Shown piece by piece: positions 7,500 through 16,263 of a stretch of 64,000 nt of DNA. Position numbers and translations under genes: made by a program. Where the stretch lies: assembly GCF_042651465.1 (NCBI RefSeq), contig NZ_JBHSCZ010000001.1:496001-560000 (forward strand), in the 5' to 3' direction. Under the pieces are notes generated by a model, which worked only from the letters and a program-made list of their open reading frames with translations, was not told the DNA's origin and searched no databases. The stretch is from Ferruginibacter yonginensis (GTDB lineage: Bacteria; Bacteroidota; Bacteroidia; Chitinophagales; Chitinophagaceae). Within the stretch, counting starts at the first letter, position 1. Each line of letters opens with the position of its first letter.

Positions 7500-10043
7500 T
7501 TAAAAACCAATATCGATGTTATTGTTAGCACCACGGTTAAAACTTGCGCCCAACAAGCCACCTGCTCCTATTCGTATACCAGATGATGTATTATTTTTTT
7601 GATCATAACCAACCACAACATCAACCCTAAATACTTTTAAAATATTTTCTATACCGCCAAACACTTCAACGTAGTGATTATTTTTATTTACATAGAAGGC
7701 ATTACTACCAGCTACTAAATTCCAATTTAACTTTCTAAAAAATGGAATTTTATTAGTGAACAAACCATTGAAATGATGCTCCAAATGACCAATTGCGTAA
7801 ACATTTGCATTTGTACTATTAGCGTAATATGAAGCTAATTGGTAGCTATTTACATACGCTGATGCGCCAGCCGTTCGGTTGCCATTAAAGTGCTGATAAT
7901 CTTGAAAAAATACTTGTTTGTTATTTAAAAATCCGCCTACGCCAATTTTATATTTTAACAAGCCAGCCAATTTCAAATTTTTATCATCTTGAATATTAAA
8001 CGACCATTTATCGAAATCAACATCACTACCAAATACTTTGTTGATACCTTTTGAATAGTTTAAAGTAAAGGTGGGATATTTTGAACCGATTGATGCTTTG
8101 TAATTGGGGAATTGAATATAGCGTTGACCTGGTTTGAAAGAAAATGAAACAGCTATAATTGCTGCTTGGTGCTGTTGAAATTGGCTACTCAATTGCTCTA
8201 CCGGATAATTAGGTGTTATTTTAATACTATCTTTTTTATAAAATGTAAAATTGGTGGTATTGTTTAAAGGAATTCTATTTTCGTATAAACCAGATACAGC
8301 AAGCCTTACACCACTTTCATACCGCTTTGAAAATGTGACAGCACCAAAAGTATTTTCATAGGTTTTCATATAATTTTTACCATAAAATAAAGTACTGATA
8401 GAATTATTTAATGGCGGAATAACACCTTGTTTGTTAAACTCAGATACTCGTTTACCGCCACTTACAGCAATAGCATACCGTTTTAATTTACGGGCACTAT
8501 CTTGTGTACGAATGTTGTATACTAGCGAAGCATAGGCATTTAAATGGGTGTTTGAAAAACCATACCGTATAACAGGAAACAGGGCAACACTACTCCTACT
8601 ATTGTACAAGTTTTTTGAAATAGCTCCTTTTAATTGCACCACTACACCTTCAGCAGGATTGTACTCTGCATTTTGCACCAATGGTTCTATTCTCCAATTA
8701 ATACTACCTTTTTTGTTGTAACGGTACCTACCAATGCCAGCTGTAAAAATATCTAACGGTTTTATTTTTCGTTGGCTTTTGTTGACAGAATCAATGTAAC
8801 GTTTACTCATAGATGAATCTTTCGTTACTTTTAAAATGCTATCTTTTTTTTGATAGTCGAGCATTTCTTCTTGCTCTAAAGGTACGGCCCTTACGGTATC
8901 CCAATAAGCTTTTGACTTTTTATTTACGCCTGTGTCGTACTTAATAACTACGTTATCAAAATACTTTTTTGGGAATTTGGGGTTGATGTTATAATCGCTG
9001 TATACCGTTAAAAAGTTACCCGTAACATCAATACCTAATTGCCTTACGTTAAAATGCAATAATTGATTTTTTACCCTTCGTATATCATTATCAATTGCTA
9101 CGTGAAGTTGGGTAATTTGAAGCGTATCCATTATTTCAAGTTGCGCTGTTTTGGTTAACATTAAATCAAAACTATGGATACTCCACTCATCATCAATAAT
9201 ATTAATGATACCTGAAAACAAAGGTTCATATAAACGACGTGGCGTTACTCGGATACTGCTGATTGATTTACCGTTTTCAAAAAAAGTACCTAAAAACTTG
9301 AATTTATAAAACCCAATAGCACCATCGGCAATGGGTGATACAAAACCTCTTGGGTTAAGGCGTTCTGTAAAAACTTTTACGTTGTTGTTATATAAACTTA
9401 TGAATGATGGAAAACTAAAACCAAAGCCATCACTACCACTAACTCGGCTGCTAATAACTTCTAACTTTAACTTATCGGGTTGCTGAATACTAACTTTTGA
9501 AATATTTTCAGCAAGGTAAATAATGCCTTTGCCTGATGAATCTAAACCCATATCTTTTCGATCTTCATCTGGCACTTTTCGGCCTAAAATTCTTTTAGGC
9601 AAGGCGTTTAATTTAATTAAATCTTTACCATAAATATTACAAGTAAATTGGTTGACTTGTTTGCTGAAATAATTTCTTTTTTTAATAGCGTTTCGTATTA
9701 TTTCATAGGCAGGGTCTTCACGATCATTACGAATTACTACTGTTTCTAAATTCAACTTCACATCTGATAAAACAAATGATAACTCAACATCGCCAGTAAC
9801 AGTAATTTTCTTTTCAACTGCAGCATAGCCTAAGTGTTGGCAAACAAAAGTATAAGTACCAGGCGCCACCGTCATTGCATACTTTGCCTTTTCGTTTGCA
9901 CTTGTACCTTTTGTAGTACCCTTAATAGTGATGGATGAATATGGGAGCAAATCGCCTTGTGCTGTAAAAATAGTACCAGTAACTTTTTGTGCAATAACGT
10001 TGAATTGGCAACAAAGCAAAATAGCTAGTATATATAATCGCAT
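7500..10043 (-). CDS. DUF5686 outer-membrane protein with regulatory-like domain
   Basis: A Bacteroidota-specific secreted protein of 847 residues: signal peptide (1-18, ending VIAQ), a carboxypeptidase regulatory-like beta-sandwich (about 20-95; typical GTFTF-like strands and YAMTVAPGTYTFVCQHLGY), then the DUF5686 region, which resembles a large outer-membrane beta-barrel. It ends GANNNIDIGF, with the aromatic terminal residue typical of barrel insertion. No plug or TonB box is obvious, so it is unlikely to be a classic TonB receptor. Its function is unknown. The next gene on the strand, a small membrane protein, ends 63 nt upstream. Confidence 0.85.
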   Translation of the reverse strand: MRLYILAILLCCQFNVIAQKVTGTIFTAQGDLLPYSSITIKGTTKGTSANEKAKYAMTVAPGTYTFVCQHLGYAAVEKKITVTGDVELSFVLSDVKLNLETVVIRNDREDPAYEIIRNAIKKRNYFSKQVNQFTCNIYGKDLIKLNALPKRILGRKVPDEDRKDMGLDSSGKGIIYLAENISKVSIQQPDKLKLEVISSRVSGSDGFGFSFPSFISLYNNNVKVFTERLNPRGFVSPIADGAIGFYKFKFLGTFFENGKSISSIRVTPRRLYEPLFSGIINIIDDEWSIHSFDLMLTKTAQLEIMDTLQITQLHVAIDNDIRRVKNQLLHFNVRQLGIDVTGNFLTVYSDYNINPKFPKKYFDNVVIKYDTGVNKKSKAYWDTVRAVPLEQEEMLDYQKKDSILKVTKDSSMSKRYIDSVNKSQRKIKPLDIFTAGIGRYRYNKKGSINWRIEPLVQNAEYNPAEGVVVQLKGAISKNLYNSRSSVALFPVIRYGFSNTHLNAYASLVYNIRTQDSARKLKRYAIAVSGGKRVSEFNKQGVIPPLNNSISTLFYGKNYMKTYENTFGAVTFSKRYESGVRLAVSGLYENRIPLNNTTNFTFYKKDSIKITPNYPVEQLSSQFQQHQAAIIAVSFSFKPGQRYIQFPNYKASIGSKYPTFTLNYSKGINKVFGSDVDFDKWSFNIQDDKNLKLAGLLKYKIGVGGFLNNKQVFFQDYQHFNGNRTAGASAYVNSYQLASYYANSTNANVYAIGHLEHHFNGLFTNKIPFFRKLNWNLVAGSNAFYVNKNNHYVEVFGGIENILKVFRVDVVVGYDQKNNTSSGIRIGAGGLLGASFNRGANNNIDIGF

Positions 10044-10106
10044 GTAGTTGTTTTAGGTAAAACGAAATTACCTGCAATACTGTTACAAATTATATAAATA
10101 AGTAAA

Positions 10107-10451
10107 CTATTTTTTAAGTTTAATAAAACTACCAGTTAAACTACCTAACCCAGCTACCAAGCCGCCAATAATACCTGTAATTATAATCAGTAAAAAAGGA
10201 TTATCAACTTTAATTAATAGCATCGAAATTTTATGTGCAAATAAATGTTCGTTTAAACTACTTATATAAAAACTTAAGCCAGCCCATAATAAAAAAGCAC
10301 CTAAAAACCCTGCTATAAAAGACTTTGAAGGGGTTTGTGGAATAAACACCGCTATTAAAAATGCGACAATGGCTATGCTCCACCACGGCAATATTAAACA
10401 TGCAGCAAATGAACCAATGGCCACTAATATAATTGATATAAAAAATTTCAT
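10107..10451 (-). CDS. Small polytopic membrane protein, unknown
   Basis: A 114-residue protein with about four membrane segments (roughly 4-20, 22-37, 46-66 and 82-108). It has few charged residues outside the loops and ends in basic KLKK. I do not recognise the family. It lies 25 nt downstream of the penicillin-acylase gene on the same strand and is probably co-transcribed with it. The Gly/Leu-rich last helix pair (IIITGIIGGLVAGLG) suggests tight packing or a channel-like hairpin, but no function can be assigned. Confidence 0.7.
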   Translation of the reverse strand: MKFFISIILVAIGSFAACLILPWWSIAIVAFLIAVFIPQTPSKSFIAGFLGAFLLWAGLSFYISSLNEHLFAHKISMLLIKVDNPFLLIIITGIIGGLVAGLGSLTGSFIKLKK

Positions 10452-10476
10452 AATAATTAGAATAATGAGTTAAAAA

Positions 10477-12906
10477 TTAGTTTGAAAAATTGATAGTCCA
10501 TTTTACCCGAGCATCTTTGGTTTCGTCCTTAGTCATCATCCACAAAGTATAGTATTTACCAGCCACCCATTCATCAATAAAACTGTCGTAATATTTACTG
10601 CCAGGGTTACCATTTTGACCGCCAGGGTAAACGCCATAGGCTTCTGTTTTTTCGGTTAAACTTACCACCATTCTCCAACTTGGGCCATGCTCCTCTCTAG
10701 TAGCATTGATCATATTGGTGCCCCCACCAATAGGCAAATGCAATCTGCTAAAAGCAGGTAATTTTAAAAGACTGTTTACTCTTGTATCTTTAAACTTTGC
10801 CCATTCTAATTTACCATCAGCCTCAATAGTGGCTAATTGTTTTGCAGCAGCTTTAAGTGCCAAATCAACCATATCTGGCAAAGTTTCTTTTTGTGGGGTA
10901 TTGATATTGTCGAAAAATTTATAGGCACTATCTCTCAGCGTAGCTTCAATAAGTGTACTTTCAAACGGCATTAAAATAGGCTTTGGCGCTTTGGCAAACT
11001 CATCTTCATATACGAAGTTTTTAAACTGCTTATAAATGCAATCGTACACTGTAGCACCTTTTGAGTTTACATCATTTCTTAAATCCCACGACTTTAAGAT
11101 AGCAACATACTTTTTAACATCAGCATTTAAAGATGCTTCATTGATATTTTTCAAAATAACAGGCACCATTTGCGATGCGTAAATATTATAATTATCGGTT
11201 TGCAATTGTTGCATTTGCAATGGTGTAATTTGTTCCATTGCTGCTAATCTTTTATTGATAATGAGGCCTCTTGCAACCGGATACTCTCTTCCTAAATAAT
11301 AAGGATAGGTAGCATCAGTTGGCTTTTGGTTTGCACTACTCACAAAACCTCTTTCAGGGTTATATTGATATGGCACTTCGTTTTGAGGTATCATACCTTG
11401 CCACATATAACTACTATCAACACCAGGCATTACAAAATCACCTTGGCCTTTCCATTTTGCTGGCCAATCGCCTTGTGTTCTAATAGCAATATCACCATTT
11501 TTACAAGCGAACACACAGTTTTGACCGGGTACAGATAGGTTTACCACAGCAGCTTGATAGTCTGCATAATTTTTAGCATGATTCAACATTTTAAACACCA
11601 ATAAATCATTGCTTTTATCATGTGCTTTCCAACGAACTGCATAATTTTTATTGTTGGTTAATCTACCACCATTAAAACGGTCATCATACATTACTGGCCC
11701 AAAAATGGTATAGGCAACTGTATCATACACGGTTGGTTTGTCGGCAATATTTAACGTCTCAATTCTAAACTCAGTATTACGCCATTCGTTGTTAAACCAA
11801 TATTGTTTTCTGGTTGCATCTTTAAATTTAATTTCATAATAATCCCTTACATCTCTACCACCATTAGTGAAGCCAAATGCACAACTATCATTGTAGCCAA
11901 TAATAACACAGGGCGACCCCGGAAATGTAGCACCATAGGCATTGAAACTTGGTGTAGATATTTGCATTTCGTACCATATAGAAGGAAGGTTTAAACCCAA
12001 ATGTGGATCATTACAAAGTATAGGTGCACCCGATGCTGTTTTTTTACCACTCACGGCCCAGTTATTACTACCGTTGTTGGGGTCTGGCTTGGTAAGTTCT
12101 TCTGCAGTAACACCTGTGTTTTTAAAATACAGCGAATCGGCTGATGCTGGCGCCAAAGGTGTAATTGCTGGCGCATTGTATACTGTACCTCTTGGAATAA
12201 TGGGGTCTAACGAATCTTGTACTAAGGGATACAACAAATCAAAATCTTCTTTGCTAAAAAATGATTGTGCATTGGTCATTTCAAAATCATTATCATGACC
12301 AGCTAAATCGTTCGACATTAATTTTAAGAATAAAGCAATTTTAAAATTGCTCCATTGTGAAGGTTTTTTGCCTAATAATTTATATTCAACAGGCAACGTA
12401 CTTTCTGTAAGTGAATTTATATAAGCATTTACACCTGCAGTATACGCATCACAAGTTGCTTTAATATCAGGGTTGCTTTCCATTTCTTTCAAAGCAGTTT
12501 CAGCAGCAAACACCATCCCCAATCGTCTGAATTCTTTGTCATGTTTTAACGCTACTTCTCCAACCATTTCAGCAGCTCTACCTGCTGCTACCAAAGTTTG
12601 TAAATCCATTTGAAACAACCTAAATTTTGCATGCAAATAACCTTGTACAAAATAGGCATCGTTTTCTTGCTCCGCAAAAATATGTGGCACCAAACGTTCA
12701 TCTAAATACACACTTGTTTTGCCTTTAAGTTGAGGAAACTTTAAATCTTCTGAAAAGTTTTTATCGGCTGGCTCTGCATTTTGCCATAAGCCATGTTGTG
12801 GTGAAAGCAATGCTCCCAATGGAGCAGGCACCAATAATTTTGTATTTAAAATAATAATGAATGCAGTTGTAATTGCAGCAGTTATTATGAATGGAATTGG
12901 TCTCAT
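10477..12906 (-). CDS. Penicillin acylase family (Ntn) hydrolase
   Basis: An 809-residue precursor of the penicillin acylase / acyl-homoserine-lactone acylase family, N-terminal-nucleophile amidohydrolases that act in the periplasm. A signal or anchor helix (about 4-22) leads into the alpha-subunit region. The autocleavage site is visible near residue 280 as GSNNWAVSG, where the Ser becomes the beta-subunit nucleophile. Next comes the family block NDPHLGLNLPSIWYEMQI, and later NGGRDVRDYYE. The C-terminal GGQNGNPGSKYYDSF motif is also typical. The substrate is unknown. Such enzymes cleave acyl-amides including penicillin G and quorum-sensing lactones. It is probably transcribed with the small membrane protein downstream. 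Confidence 0.93.
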   Translation of the reverse strand: MRPIPFIITAAITTAFIIILNTKLLVPAPLGALLSPQHGLWQNAEPADKNFSEDLKFPQLKGKTSVYLDERLVPHIFAEQENDAYFVQGYLHAKFRLFQMDLQTLVAAGRAAEMVGEVALKHDKEFRRLGMVFAAETALKEMESNPDIKATCDAYTAGVNAYINSLTESTLPVEYKLLGKKPSQWSNFKIALFLKLMSNDLAGHDNDFEMTNAQSFFSKEDFDLLYPLVQDSLDPIIPRGTVYNAPAITPLAPASADSLYFKNTGVTAEELTKPDPNNGSNNWAVSGKKTASGAPILCNDPHLGLNLPSIWYEMQISTPSFNAYGATFPGSPCVIIGYNDSCAFGFTNGGRDVRDYYEIKFKDATRKQYWFNNEWRNTEFRIETLNIADKPTVYDTVAYTIFGPVMYDDRFNGGRLTNNKNYAVRWKAHDKSNDLLVFKMLNHAKNYADYQAAVVNLSVPGQNCVFACKNGDIAIRTQGDWPAKWKGQGDFVMPGVDSSYMWQGMIPQNEVPYQYNPERGFVSSANQKPTDATYPYYLGREYPVARGLIINKRLAAMEQITPLQMQQLQTDNYNIYASQMVPVILKNINEASLNADVKKYVAILKSWDLRNDVNSKGATVYDCIYKQFKNFVYEDEFAKAPKPILMPFESTLIEATLRDSAYKFFDNINTPQKETLPDMVDLALKAAAKQLATIEADGKLEWAKFKDTRVNSLLKLPAFSRLHLPIGGGTNMINATREEHGPSWRMVVSLTEKTEAYGVYPGGQNGNPGSKYYDSFIDEWVAGKYYTLWMMTKDETKDARVKWTINFSN

Positions 12907-12989
12907 AAAAATTAGTTGTGCCGTAAATTAATGAAAATATATGGCCCATTGAGCAACAATTTTTTAAGCAGATTTTAGGTAGATGAAAT

Positions 12990-12997
12990 TATCTTTG
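12990..12997 (+). promoter_or_regulatory. Promoter -7 box of miaE
   Basis: TATCTTTG matches the Bacteroidota consensus TAnnTTTG exactly. It ends 5 nt before the miaE ATG, which would put the transcript start at or beside the start codon. I see no good -33 TTTG at the usual spacing. Confidence 0.55.
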
Positions 12998-13002
12998 CAG
13001 CG

Positions 13003-13608
13003 ATGGAAAATATAGATGTAAAAAATATTTTAGGTTTAAAATTATCAACCGATCCACGTTGGGTTGATTTAGCAGCAATAGAGTTAGGAGCCATATTAAC
13101 TGATCATGCTTATTGTGAGCAAAAGGCAGCGCTAACTTGCATTTCATTAATTCAAAAAAACCATGACAAGCCTTTAGTGGTAGATTCATTGAGCCCAATA
13201 GTAACAGAAGAATGGGGACATTTTAGGTTGGTTTTAGCAGAACTTAAAAAACGCAACTTGCCTTTTGGTAAACAACGTAAAGATATTTACGTAAACCATT
13301 TGATAGCTTTTCAAAAAAAAGATGGCGGCCCTGATCAACGTTTTTTAGATCAAATGTTGATTATGGCATTAATTGAGGCTAGAAGTTGTGAACGTTTTAA
13401 AAGATTGAGTGAGGGCTTGGAAGATGCGTATTTACGTAATTTTTATAGAAAATTTATGGAGAGTGAAGCAGGGCATTATACCATGTTTATTACTTTAGCA
13501 GAAGCGCATTTACCCAAAAAAATGGTACGTGATAGATGGCAACAATGGTTAGCCTATGAAACTACTTTAATGAATAGTGTTGAAATTAGAGGTGATAGAA
13601 TTCATTAA
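13003..13608 (+). CDS. miaE: tRNA-(ms2io6A37) hydroxylase MiaE
   Basis: A di-iron monooxygenase that hydroxylates the prenyl group of ms2i6A37 in tRNA. The 201-residue protein shows the carboxylate and His pattern of the ferritin-like fold: EEWGHF (about 65-70), EARSCERF, and ESEAGHYTMF (about 153-162). The N-terminal DPRWVDLA and the DHAYCEQKAA motif are characteristic of MiaE. The gene is monocistronic or possibly read through into the phenylalanine hydroxylase leader, since no terminator is seen before that leader. Confidence 0.93.
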   Translation: MENIDVKNILGLKLSTDPRWVDLAAIELGAILTDHAYCEQKAALTCISLIQKNHDKPLVVDSLSPIVTEEWGHFRLVLAELKKRNLPFGKQRKDIYVNHLIAFQKKDGGPDQRFLDQMLIMALIEARSCERFKRLSEGLEDAYLRNFYRKFMESEAGHYTMFITLAEAHLPKKMVRDRWQQWLAYETTLMNSVEIRGDRIH

Positions 13609-13649
13609 AAAATAATGGTTATTCAAACAGTTTTATTATTTTTACAAAA

Positions 13650-13706
13650 ATGAAACAAAATATTTATAAATATTATTATTACAACCAGCCATTGCCGGAA
13701 GGATAA
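13650..13706 (+). CDS. Tyr-rich leader peptide of phenylalanine hydroxylase
   Basis: An 18-codon ORF reading MKQNIYKYYYYNQPLPEG, followed by TAA. Five codons are Tyr (13665-13667 and 13671-13682), four of them consecutive. It is too short for a usual ORF list. A terminator hairpin follows 24 nt after its stop and ends at the start of phenylalanine 4-hydroxylase, whose product is tyrosine. This is the layout of amino-acid biosynthetic leader peptides such as PheL, HisL and TrpL. Ribosomes should stall on the Tyr run when Tyr-tRNA is scarce. An imperfect -7 box, TATTTTTA (13637-13644), lies 5 nt before the ATG, so the leader may be leaderless. The role is inferred; the ORF and codon run are directly seen. 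Confidence 0.75.
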   Translation: MKQNIYKYYYYNQPLPEG

Positions 13707-13737
13707 TACTATGTATATATTATAATATTCAGCCGGT
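13694..13737 (+). promoter_or_regulatory. Predicted antiterminator of the Tyr attenuator
   Basis: GCCGG (13694-13698) can pair with CCGGT (13733-13737), which is part of the terminator's 5' arm (five pairs, one a G-U wobble). ATAATA (13703-13708) can pair with TATTAT (13718-13723) inside it. Forming this structure would break the terminator. A ribosome stalled on the Tyr codons would leave 13694 onward free. One that reaches the stop codon at 13704-13706 would cover this region and let the terminator form. Pairings were found by hand, with no energy calculation. Confidence 0.5.
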
Positions 13738-13757
13738 CGTATTGACCGGCTTTTTTT
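13731..13757 (+). terminator. Attenuator terminator before phenylalanine hydroxylase
   Basis: AGCCGGTC (13731-13738) pairs perfectly with GACCGGCT (13744-13751) around a 5-nt loop, followed by T7. It lies 10 nt before the hydroxylase ATG at 13768, so unconditional termination would silence that gene. This supports a regulated terminator rather than a simple end for miaE. Confidence 0.9.
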
Positions 13758-13767
13758 ATGCTAAAAA

Positions 13768-14517
13768 ATGAATGATATGATACAAACGTACAGTAATTAC
13801 AACAATGATCACCAATGGGTTTGGCAACAATTATTTAGTCGCCAACAAATGAACCTTGCTGATAAAGGCACTGCATTACACAATGAAAATACTCATTATT
13901 TGAGCAATGTTTTTCATGCAAATGCTATACCCCATTTAGATGCGCTATCCAATGCATTGTACCAAAAAACAGGTTGGCAAATACATATTGTTGCAGGCTT
14001 TATACCAGCCACCGATTTTTTAAATTTATTAGCAGATAAAAAATTTGCTGCAAGCACTTGGTTACGCAAACCTTCGGAGTTAGATTATTTGGAAGAGCCA
14101 GATATGTTTCATGATGTATTTGGACATTTACCCATTTTGTGTGACGCAGCTTACGCCAACTTTGTACACCAAGTTGGGTTATTGGGTAAACAATACCAAC
14201 ATCATGCTGAATGTATAGATTTGATTGAACGTTTTTATTGGTACAGTATTGAATTTGGCTTGGTAAAAGAGGCAGGCGCAACAAAAATTTTAGGTGCAGG
14301 TATCATTTCTTCTTATGGTGAAAGCAACCGCATATTTGAAAAAAATACCACAGCTATAATAAAGCCTTTCAATTTAGAGGAGATATTGTATTTGCCATTT
14401 GATAAAAGTGCTTTGCAACCGGTTTATTATGTTGCTGAAAGTTTTGAGCAACTTTATACATCCGTTCATGAATTATCAACAATTTTAGCAAAGGTTGTTA
14501 CACCAGCAATGGTGTAA
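13768..14517 (+). CDS. phhA: Phenylalanine 4-monooxygenase (phenylalanine hydroxylase)
   Basis: Pterin- and iron-dependent hydroxylase converting phenylalanine to tyrosine. The 249-residue protein is the short bacterial form without the regulatory ACT domain. The iron ligands are visible: His115 and His120 in FHDVFGH, and Glu162 in SIEFGLV. The upstream EPDMFHD and downstream GAGIISSYGE motifs are also typical. The start at 13768 follows the attenuator terminator by 10 nt; a second in-frame ATG lies three codons on. Regulation is probably by the Tyr-rich leader. The gene could serve Tyr synthesis or Phe catabolism. A Tyr-sensing leader points to the first. Confidence 0.94.
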   Translation: MNDMIQTYSNYNNDHQWVWQQLFSRQQMNLADKGTALHNENTHYLSNVFHANAIPHLDALSNALYQKTGWQIHIVAGFIPATDFLNLLADKKFAASTWLRKPSELDYLEEPDMFHDVFGHLPILCDAAYANFVHQVGLLGKQYQHHAECIDLIERFYWYSIEFGLVKEAGATKILGAGIISSYGESNRIFEKNTTAIIKPFNLEEILYLPFDKSALQPVYYVAESFEQLYTSVHELSTILAKVVTPAMV

Positions 14518-14530
14518 CAACCGCTTTTTT
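14493..14530 (+). terminator. Terminator overlapping the hydroxylase stop codon
   Basis: GGTTGTTACACC (14493-14504) and GGTGTAACAACC (14511-14522) form a perfect 12-bp stem with a 6-nt loop, followed by GC and T6. The last codons and the TAA stop (14515-14517) of phenylalanine hydroxylase lie inside the hairpin. Confidence 0.92.
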
Positions 14531-15194
14531 ATTTTATACTTGCTTGCTTTTTAAGCAATGCTAATATGATTTTAAATTCGCTACTGCCAGATTGTTTAAT
14601 AAGGTCTTCATACGTTGTAATTGCTAAAGGGTATTCTTTATTGAATTCATATGATTGTGCCCTTAACACTAAAAATGTTTTTTGCTCTGCCGGAATAAAA
14701 TTTACTTTATGAAAATCGGCAGCAGCATTTTTAAAATCGCCGTTGTAAAAATATTGAGCACCACGTTTACAATAAAACAAATCGTTACGTTTTGCTTCTG
14801 GTGTTTTATTCATATCAGCTATTATAATCATAGCAGAGTCGTCTTTTAAATCAGCAACAGAAGCGGCTCGTAACTTAGCCATTTCTTTATAAAACAAATC
14901 GCATTCGCTTATTAATTGTAAGGTTACATTACTACCTAACTCTCTTCCAAATTCTTCCATTTGCTCTTCGGTTTGCAAACCCCTTGCTGTGGCTTCAACT
15001 TCTAAATCAGCTTCTAGTTCACCAAATGCATTACCCATACATTCACCGAAAGTTTCTTCCATAAATTTTTCAGTAATAGGTTTTGAGCCAATACAATTGC
15101 AAGTACTAGTTGTTATTTTCTTTTCCATTTCAGATTGTGCATTAGCAAATATGCTTGTAGTAACGGCACAAATAATGAGTACGATTTTTTTCAT
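14529..15194 (-). CDS. Secreted protein with TPR-like C-terminus, unknown
   Basis: A 221-residue protein with a signal peptide (1-19, ending FANAQ). The N-terminal half carries four Cys (TCNCIG, GECMG, SECDLF), as in small secreted Bacteroidota proteins of unknown role. The C-terminal half (about 138-215) reads as two TPR-like helical hairpins: CKRGAQYFYNGDFKNAAADFHK and RAQSYEFNKEYPLAITTYEDLI. It is probably periplasmic or surface-exposed and a protein-binding scaffold. No family name is certain. Its gene converges on phenylalanine hydroxylase. Confidence 0.7.
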   Translation of the reverse strand: MKKIVLIICAVTTSIFANAQSEMEKKITTSTCNCIGSKPITEKFMEETFGECMGNAFGELEADLEVEATARGLQTEEQMEEFGRELGSNVTLQLISECDLFYKEMAKLRAASVADLKDDSAMIIIADMNKTPEAKRNDLFYCKRGAQYFYNGDFKNAAADFHKVNFIPAEQKTFLVLRAQSYEFNKEYPLAITTYEDLIKQSGSSEFKIILALLKKQASIK

Positions 15195-15261
15195 GTTATA
15201 ATTTTATGCTAATGAAATTACTGTTTGATGTTTATATAAACAAATACAAAAAGGTATTTAT

Positions 15262-16254
15262 TTATGCTTTGCTAAAGTATTGTATAGCTTCTTTTAAGTT
15301 AAGGTAGGGATACTGTGCCTGTAATTGCAAAGTTTTTTGAAGATAGGCATTTAGAAATTTTTGATGCGCTGTAGAAGTAGGATTAAATGGTTTGTGCAAT
15401 AATGCTGCATTGATTTCATTTACTTGCCGCATTACTTCTACTGTAGCATCATCTATTACAGCAGGTAAAAACTTTTCCCATACATAGTTGGTTGCAGCAT
15501 AATTAGGATGGGCTAAATCTTCAGCAAAAAAACGATAATCCCTTAAATCGTCAATGACCAATTCATAAGCAGGAAAATAAAACACCGTTATATCATCAAC
15601 CAAATTGTGTACTGTTTGTATTAACACTGCTTTACTCCTATTATTTTCAATAAAACCTTCTCTTAGGTGCCGCACAGGACTAACCGTAAAAATTATTTTA
15701 ATTGAAGGATTGATGGCTATTACATCATCAATCATTTTATTAAGCAACGCTGTTAGCTCTTCTGCTGAAGTGAGTCGTTTATTGAATTGGTTGGTGGGAA
15801 TTTTATGGCAATTGGCTGCAACATTATCATATTGATGAGTAACAGTTACATTCACAAATTCATACACGAAAGCAGAACCCAATGTGAGCAATAACCAATC
15901 TGCCTTTTTTATATAATCAATTGCCGTTTGTTGTGAAATATTGATTTGTTGTAACGCTACTGTTTTATCAGGATGAGAAAACTTTGTATGATGCTTTTTA
16001 CTGGCCCAAAGTTCATTGTAAAAAAACAACTCATCATCTTTATACAACTTTTCGTTACAATACGAACTTACAGCTTGTGCAATACTTATAGGGTTGAATA
16101 ATATTCCGTTAGGATTTTCAAGTACTGTAAATTTATGAGCTGCCAACTTGCTACCTATTTGTTCAGTAAAGCAAGAGCCTACCAATAATAGTTTATCGGT
16201 ATGTTTCATTTTAACACTAAAAGGCTTTGGTGTAAACGCCGCTCTAAAATTCAT
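15262..16254 (-). CDS. GSCFA domain protein
   Basis: A 330-residue protein of the GSCFA family, SGNH-like putative hydrolases or esterases common in Bacteroidota. The family motif is clear as LLVGSCFTEQIG (about 24-35). The FNPISIAQAV block and the late DLAHPNYAATNYVWEKF segment match the conserved C-terminal part, where D..H could complete a catalytic triad. The substrate is unknown. It lies 9 nt downstream of HMG-CoA lyase, so the two share an operon led by rlmB. Confidence 0.88.
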   Translation of the reverse strand: MNFRAAFTPKPFSVKMKHTDKLLLVGSCFTEQIGSKLAAHKFTVLENPNGILFNPISIAQAVSSYCNEKLYKDDELFFYNELWASKKHHTKFSHPDKTVALQQINISQQTAIDYIKKADWLLLTLGSAFVYEFVNVTVTHQYDNVAANCHKIPTNQFNKRLTSAEELTALLNKMIDDVIAINPSIKIIFTVSPVRHLREGFIENNRSKAVLIQTVHNLVDDITVFYFPAYELVIDDLRDYRFFAEDLAHPNYAATNYVWEKFLPAVIDDATVEVMRQVNEINAALLHKPFNPTSTAHQKFLNAYLQKTLQLQAQYPYLNLKEAIQYFSKA

Positions 16255-16263
16255 TGGTCAACT

